NCBI RefSeq assembly: GCF_009193155.1
Contig: NZ_VUKD01000004.1
Span: 124,001 to 188,000 of the forward strand
Length of the DNA: 64,000 bases
DNA from: Georgenia subflava
Lineage (GTDB): Bacteria; Actinomycetota; Actinomycetes; Actinomycetales; Actinomycetaceae
Direction: 5' to 3'
Of this stretch, positions 57,694 to 64,000 are shown one piece after another; position 1 is the stretch's first letter, and the number at the start of each line of letters is the position of its first letter. Both the position numbers and the translations under genes were made by a program. Under the pieces are notes generated by a model. The model saw only the letters and a list, made by a program, of their open reading frames with translations, ran no database searches and had not been told where the DNA came from.

Positions 57694-58398
57694 ATGGCGT
57701 GGGGGAAGCAGCGCAAACGCCGGGTCGGTGTCATGGGTGGCACCTTCGACCCGGTGCACCACGGGCACCTCGTCGCGGCCAGCGAGGTCCGTGAGTCGTT
57801 CGGGCTGGACGAGGTCATCTTCGTCCCCACCGGCGAGCAGCCGTTCAAGGTCGACCGTGACGTCACCGAGGCCGAGCACCGGTACCTGATGACCGTCGTC
57901 GCCACGGCGTCGAACCCGCGCTTCACCGTCTCGCGACTGGAGATCGACCGGCCCGGCAAGACGTACACGATCGACACCCTGCGCGAGCTCAAGGCTCAGA
58001 TGCCCGACGCGGAGCTGTTCTTCATCACCGGTGCCGACGTCCTGCCGCAGATCCTCACGTGGAAGGACGCCGACGAGCTGTGGACCCTCGCCCACTTCAT
58101 CGGGGTGACCCGTCCCGGTCATGAGTTGGACCCCGCCGGTCTGCCGGACGCCGGGGTGTCGCTGCTCGAGGTGCCCGCCATGGCGATCTCCTCGACGGAC
58201 TGTCGGGCGCGCGTCGCCGTCGGCAAGCCGGTCTGGTACCTGGTGCCGGACGGCGTCGTGCAGTACATCGGCAAGTACGGTCTCTACCGCAAGGGGAGGA
58301 AGCCGAAGGTGGACGACTTCGTCCGGCCGCGGCTGACCGACGAGGGCGCCGCGACGAGCATGAATCTGCCGCCGCGCGCCGTGGGAGCTGGGAAGTGA
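57694..58398 (+). CDS. nadD: Nicotinate-nucleotide adenylyltransferase
   Basis: A 234-residue NadD of the nucleotidyltransferase superfamily: [20 protein letters not shown] carries the HxGH motif, [12 protein letters not shown] the nicotinate mononucleotide site, and [13 protein letters not shown] the second ATP signature. It adenylates nicotinate mononucleotide in NAD synthesis in the cytosol. The ATG at 57694 gives a short basic lead [10 protein letters not shown]. Its TGA overlaps the GTG of the next gene (GTGA), so it is part of the nadD to phosphatase operon. Confidence 0.96.
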   Translation: MAWGKQRKRRVGVMGGTFDPVHHGHLVAASEVRESFGLDEVIFVPTGEQPFKVDRDVTEAEHRYLMTVVATASNPRFTVSRLEIDRPGKTYTIDTLRELKAQMPDAELFFITGADVLPQILTWKDADELWTLAHFIGVTRPGHELDPAGLPDAGVSLLEVPAMAISSTDCRARVAVGKPVWYLVPDGVVQYIGKYGLYRKGRKPKVDDFVRPRLTDEGAATSMNLPPRAVGAGK

Positions 58399-60122
58399 GC
58401 GAGCAAGATCCGTCCAAGGGCGCGCGCCGACGCCGCCGCGAGGCCGAGCGCGCCGCGCGCCTCGCCGCGGAGCAGGCCGGCCAGGCCCAGCCGCCGACCC
58501 GTCGTGAGCTCCGCCGGCTCCAGCTGGAGGAGCAGGCCCGGCTGGAGGCCATCGCCACCGGCGAGCTGCCTCTGCTCGACGACGACGGCTCGCCCGCCGG
58601 GCCGGAGCAGGTCGCCGATCGGCTCGCTGCGGCCGGGATGACGCCGCCCGGTCCGACGACGTCGGAGCCGCTCTCGGCCCCGACGCCAGCCCCGAGCTCG
58701 ACCTCGGCCCCGACCTCGGCCGCGGCGACGACCGCGAAGCCGGATTCGACCGCGAACGGCGCCCCGAGCGCGGACCCCGCGAGGGCTCGTGCTGCCGGGG
58801 AGTCGGCGCAGGTGCCCTCGCCAGTCAGCCAGTCGTCCGCCGCCGAGTCTGCTCGCTCGGCGTCCGGTGCTGACGCCTCTGCTCGCTCCGCGTCCAGCGC
58901 CGACGCCTCTGGTCGCCCCGCCTCCGGTGCCGACGCCTCTGCGCGCCCCGCCTCTGGCGCGGCGCCGGCTGTCCCGCCAGGACCCGCCATGACCCCGACC
59001 TCACCGGCCGCTGCGGCACGCTCGCGCCGTTCCATGCGCGACCGTCTGCGTGAGGCCGACGACCTCGCAGCCATCGAGAACGGCAGCGCCGCCCCGGCGA
59101 GCGAGCGAACCACGACCACCCGCCGACCCGTGGTCCGAGCCCCGCACACCGCCCGTGGCATCCGCACGCTGGACGCAACGGGCACTCTCACCGGCGTCCA
59201 GCCCGTCGACCGTCCCGCACCTGCCGCCCCGCCCGAGCCGGAGCCGCCGGTGACGACCGACCCGGCCGGCTGGGAGTCCGCCGTCGCCCTGCCCGTGATC
59301 CGCGAGGACCACCTGAGGGTGCCCGATGCGGAGGAGCCCGAGTCCGCGGCATCCGCAGACCCCGCCACCGAGCGGTCTGCGGCGGCCGAGCGGCCCGCAG
59401 GGCCGGCCGCGGCGGCCGGCCGCACGACGGCGTCGGTACCCCGGGCGGAGACTGCCGAGCCGGCGTCCGCCCAGCCGGCGTCCGCCCAGCCGGCGTCCGA
59501 CGAGGGCGAGCCGGAACCCGGACCCGGACCCGTCTACGCCGCACGCCGGCCGACGACCGCGGCACCGGACGACGAGCCGGAGCTCGAGCAGACGGTCGCG
59601 ATGGCCGCTCCGGTTCGGGACGAGGATCCGTCCGCGCCGCGGTCGCCGCGTACCGGCCCCGAGGCTGTCGCCGCCGCTGCTCTCTCGCCGTCGGAGGACG
59701 AGGAGGACTACGACGACGACGAGATCCGTCCCCAGTGGGCGTCCCTCTCCGAGTTCTCTGCCGCCACCTCCTCGTCGGCGGACGAGGCCGCGGGCACCGA
59801 CACCACCAACCGGCGAGCACTGCGTGAGCAGCCGGAGCGGCGGTCGCTGCGGGACCGCATGGCCACCGCCTCGGCCACGACCGGGAGCTCCGCCACCAGC
59901 GCGGCCGAGGTGCCCGAGGAGGAGCCTGCGTACGTCGAGGAGATCCAGAGCCGCAACCCGGCCGCCTCGCTCGTCAAGATCATCGCCCTCGTGCTGGCCG
60001 CCGTCGTGATCGGCCTGCTCATCGGCCTGCTCTGGTTCAACAACAGCAACGGCGCCGACGCCGGGGCCGAGATCCGGATCCAGAGCCTCGCCGGAGCGCT
60101 TCCGTCCGGAATCAGCACGTAG
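58395..60122 (+). CDS. Disordered membrane-anchored protein between nadD and rsfS
   Basis: A 575-residue protein of very low complexity. The N-terminus is basic and coiled-coil-like ([20 protein letters not shown]), residues 90-500 are Ala/Ser/Pro/Glu-rich with 10-residue repeats around [10 protein letters not shown] and a 5-residue AQPAS run, and one membrane helix lies near the end ([20 protein letters not shown], about 534-553). This gives a long cytoplasmic tail and a short outside C-terminus. Actinobacteria commonly carry such a gene at this position, but its role is unknown. The GTG overlaps nadD by four bases. Confidence 0.85.
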   Translation: MSEQDPSKGARRRRREAERAARLAAEQAGQAQPPTRRELRRLQLEEQARLEAIATGELPLLDDDGSPAGPEQVADRLAAAGMTPPGPTTSEPLSAPTPAPSSTSAPTSAAATTAKPDSTANGAPSADPARARAAGESAQVPSPVSQSSAAESARSASGADASARSASSADASGRPASGADASARPASGAAPAVPPGPAMTPTSPAAAARSRRSMRDRLREADDLAAIENGSAAPASERTTTTRRPVVRAPHTARGIRTLDATGTLTGVQPVDRPAPAAPPEPEPPVTTDPAGWESAVALPVIREDHLRVPDAEEPESAASADPATERSAAAERPAGPAAAAGRTTASVPRAETAEPASAQPASAQPASDEGEPEPGPGPVYAARRPTTAAPDDEPELEQTVAMAAPVRDEDPSAPRSPRTGPEAVAAAALSPSEDEEDYDDDEIRPQWASLSEFSAATSSSADEAAGTDTTNRRALREQPERRSLRDRMATASATTGSSATSAAEVPEEEPAYVEEIQSRNPAASLVKIIALVLAAVVIGLLIGLLWFNNSNGADAGAEIRIQSLAGALPSGIST

Positions 60123-60159
60123 GATCACCCCAGCCGTTCCGCCACCCTTGAGGAGACCT

Positions 60160-60558
60160 GTGCCCGCCGACGACCGTTCCCGCCACCTCGCCGTCGTCGC
60201 GGCGCGCGCGGCGGCCGACAAGAAGGCCCAGGAGATCATCGCGCTGGACGTCTCCGAGCGGCTGGTGCTCACCGACGTCTTCCTGGTGGTCTCCGCCGCC
60301 AACGAGCGGCAGGTGAAGTCCGTGGTGGACGCGATCGACGAGGCGCTGCACAAGGAGGGCGCCAAAGCGGTGCGCAAGGAGGGGCTGTCCGAGGCCCGGT
60401 GGGTGCTCATGGACTACGGCGACGTCGTCGTGCACGTCCAGCACGAGGAGGACCGGGAGTACTACGCCCTGGAGCGGCTCTGGAAGGACTGCCCCGTCGT
60501 CGGCCTGCCCGACGACCTCTACGTGCCGGCCGACGAGAACGAGCCGGACCAGGGATGA
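60160..60558 (+). CDS. rsfS: Ribosomal silencing factor
   Basis: A 132-residue RsfS (DUF143) protein: ARAAADKKAQEIIALDVSER, LTDVFLVVSAANERQVKSVV, RWVLMDYGDVVVHVQHEEDR and YYALERLWKDCP are the full family signature. It binds ribosomal protein uL14 on the large subunit and blocks subunit joining in starvation. GAGGAGACCT fixes the GTG start at 60160. Its stop overlaps the next ATG. Confidence 0.96.
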   Translation: MPADDRSRHLAVVAARAAADKKAQEIIALDVSERLVLTDVFLVVSAANERQVKSVVDAIDEALHKEGAKAVRKEGLSEARWVLMDYGDVVVHVQHEEDREYYALERLWKDCPVVGLPDDLYVPADENEPDQG

Positions 60559-61172
60559 CCGCGGGAACCGTCATCCTCTGGCGGCACGGGCAGACCGAGT
60601 ACAACGCCGCCAAGAGACTCCAGGGCCAGTCCGACATCGAGCTCAACGAGGAGGGGCGGCGTCAGGCGAGCATGGCGGCCACCGCGCTCGCGCCCCTCGA
60701 GCCGACCCGGATCATCACCTCCGACCTGGTGCGCGCCGTCGAGACGGCCGAGGCGCTCTCCGTGCGTACCGGTGTGCGCCCGAGCGTCGACGTCCGGCTT
60801 CGTGAGCGCAGCTTCGGCGACTGGGAGGGGCTGACCCAGGAGGAGATCCAGGCACGGTGGCCCGACGCGTTCGTCGCGTGGCGGCACGGGCGCGAGCCGG
60901 AGGGCATCGACGCGGAGACCCGCACCGAGTGCGCCACCCGCGTGGCGGCTGCGATCGAGGAGGTCGCCGCCGAGCTCGGTGAGAACGACGTCCTCGTGGT
61001 CGTCGCGCACGGCGCCGCGATCACCCTGGGGCAGACGGTGATGCTCGGTCTCGACCCCGCCGAGTGGTTCGGTCTCACCGGTCTGGAGAACTCGGGCTGG
61101 GCGATCATGCACCCGAACCCCGGCCGCGAGCCCGCCTGGCGGCTGAGCGCCTACAACATGGGCCTCGACTGA
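60555..61172 (+). CDS. Histidine phosphatase family protein (GpmB-like)
   Basis: A 205-residue member of the phosphoglycerate mutase-like superfamily: ILWRHGQTEYNAAKRLQGQS with the catalytic His in RHG, TSDLVRAVETAEAL, ERSFGDWEGLTQEE and VVVAHGAAITLG with the second His. In actinobacteria the gene after rsfS encodes a phosphatase of this type, in mycobacteria a glucosyl-3-phosphoglycerate phosphatase; that function here is possible but not shown. The ATG overlaps rsfS (ATGA at 60555-60558). Confidence 0.93.
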   Translation: MTAGTVILWRHGQTEYNAAKRLQGQSDIELNEEGRRQASMAATALAPLEPTRIITSDLVRAVETAEALSVRTGVRPSVDVRLRERSFGDWEGLTQEEIQARWPDAFVAWRHGREPEGIDAETRTECATRVAAAIEEVAAELGENDVLVVVAHGAAITLGQTVMLGLDPAEWFGLTGLENSGWAIMHPNPGREPAWRLSAYNMGLD

Positions 61173-61187
61173 CTGTTGCTGTCGACA

Positions 61188-61326
61188 GCGCCGACCGACA
61201 CGATCGGGTCGTATCTGCCGGCGTCAGACGGTGCGCAACGTGTCGCTCGGCGACCGAGGTGCGCCGACTGACACGAACGGGTCGTCGGCGCCGGCTTCAG
61301 GCGGTGCGCAACGTGTCGTTCGGCGT
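61188..61326. repeat. Two tandem copies, 73-bp period
   Basis: Copies at 61188 and 61261 share GCGCCGAC, GACACGA and GGTGCGCAACGTGTCG blocks. They fill the gap between the convergent phosphatase and exporter genes. Confidence 0.9.
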
Positions 61327-61349
61327 TGACGGAGGAACCCAGTACCGGT

Positions 61350-63242
<1,893 letters not shown>

Positions 63243-63308
63243 TTAGTCCGCGACCGACGTCCTACCTTGTCGCGCGCGTGATGACGTGCGCCACAGCGAG
63301 TGCGAGCC

Positions 63309-63716
63309 TCAGTTCGAGGGCGGGCGGTGCCCGGCGAGCACGGCGGCCATCTCCGGCAGGTTGAAGAACTCGGCGGTGGCCCGCGCGCTGGGGGAGCCGG
63401 CGTCCGGGTCAGCACCGGCCTCGAGCAGCATCGCCGTGATCCCCGGGTCCTGCTTGAAGACCGCGCACGTCAGGGCGTTCTGGTTGCGGTCGTTCAGCCG
63501 CTCGACGTCGGCGCCGCGCTCGAGCAGGGCACGCACGGTCTCCGCCTGCTGGCGGTAGGCAGCGAGGATGAGCAGCGTGTCGCCCTTGGCGTTGGTCAGG
63601 TCCACCGGGGCGCCTGCGTCGAGGTACGCGGTGAGCTCCGCCGTCGCGCCCTCGCGGGCCAGGTCGAACAGCCGCTCGGCGAGGGCGAGGGTGTCGTCGG
63701 ACGGCTCGTCGCTCAT
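63309..63716 (-). CDS. Ankyrin-repeat protein
   Basis: A 135-residue protein made of about three ankyrin repeats: GATAELTAYLDAGAPVDLTN, KGDTLLILAAYRQQAETVRA with LLERGADVERLND, and NQNALTCAVFKQDPGITAML with LLEAGADPD. It has no signal peptide, so it is a cytosolic protein-binding module. In bacteria similar small ankyrin proteins lie beside catalase genes, none of which is here. The start is the ATG at 63716. Confidence 0.9.
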   Translation of the reverse strand: MSDEPSDDTLALAERLFDLAREGATAELTAYLDAGAPVDLTNAKGDTLLILAAYRQQAETVRALLERGADVERLNDRNQNALTCAVFKQDPGITAMLLEAGADPDAGSPSARATAEFFNLPEMAAVLAGHRPPSN

Positions 63717-63763
63717 GCGTCCACGATAGGTGCGGGTCGCCAGGACGGCCTGCCGGGGTGCCC

Positions 63764-63797
63764 GAAGCAGGGCGTTCAGGGAAGCAGGGCGTTCAGG
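63764..63797. repeat. Perfect 17-bp direct repeat
   Basis: GAAGCAGGGCGTTCAGG occurs twice back to back. The final stretch 63717-64000 otherwise shows no convincing gene, though a gene entering from outside cannot be excluded. Confidence 0.9.
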
Positions 63798-64000
63798 ACG
63801 GCGGAGGCGGACAGGCCGGCCAGCCGAGGCGCCGGCGGCGATGTGCGCGGGGAACCGGCCCGCCGGGGTACCCGCGGTGAGGCGCGCGGCAGGGATCCGA
63901 CGTGCAGGGCGGGGAGGCGGTCAAGGCGGCCCGCCGGGCGACCGCCGTGGCGAGGCTCACGCCGGCACGGATTGGAACTGCGGGCCGGGGATGCCATACA

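Noticed and set aside
63776-63997. A 73-codon minus-strand frame at the window end
   Set aside because: No family resemblance, its end lies in a 17-bp direct repeat, and its composition is shadow-like.

Overview
The window is very GC-rich, densely coded DNA from an actinobacterium, most likely an order Micrococcales genus near Cellulomonas or Georgenia. That placement is inference from gene content and style: two mycothiol-dependent maleylpyruvate isomerase-like enzymes, an F420-type Rossmann oxidoreductase, a LigD of Pol-PE-Lig order, a DUF222/HNH protein, and the nadD to rsfS to phosphatase operon. I see no rRNA, tRNA, CRISPR array, phage or insertion sequence. About 64 protein genes are supported, most in short operons with ATGA or GTGA overlaps.

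Layout. 1-6.4 kb: end of a RibD-like reductase, then small-molecule enzymes (alpha/beta hydrolases, a VOC protein, a mycothiol enzyme carrying a repeat insertion) and a DHA2-type exporter divergent from an HxlR regulator. 6.4-9 kb: a MarR regulator divergent from an F420-type oxidoreductase across a compact two-operator promoter, then an NmrA-like reductase. 9.4-16.8 kb: a lone BtrH-like protein and a complete oligopeptide ABC importer with a fused double ATPase. 17-23.4 kb: a HAD phosphatase, a LacI regulator divergent from an MFS transporter, and LigD. 23.4-27.6 kb: a five-gene cassette with a WXG100-like protein and a WXG-type membrane protein, probably linked to type VII secretion and not assignable to a described system. 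27.9-45 kb: mixed housekeeping and accessory genes (PabBC fusion, thioredoxin, ProA, FUSC protein, PdxH-like oxidase, FrnE-like DsbA with a tiny coupled CGPDGC protein). 45-52 kb: DUF222/HNH protein, VOC protein, MFS exporter, and an ABC exporter led by a small HTH protein with two clear operators. 52.7-57.4 kb: DUF3140 gene, SDR, alpha-amylase, a MurB-like fragment with an SRPBCC partner, and a methyltransferase. 57.5-61.2 kb: the nadD operon. 61.3-64 kb: a DHA2 exporter and an ankyrin protein.

Two features run through the whole window. First, many intergenic gaps hold a private tandem repeat array (periods from 6 to 73 bp), each unrelated in sequence to the others; several extend out of the 3' end of a neighbouring gene, and in-frame equivalents appear as repeats in proteins. 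Second, at least nine genes have a TANNNT -10 element only 6-8 nt before the start codon and no Shine-Dalgarno sequence, the signature of leaderless transcripts.
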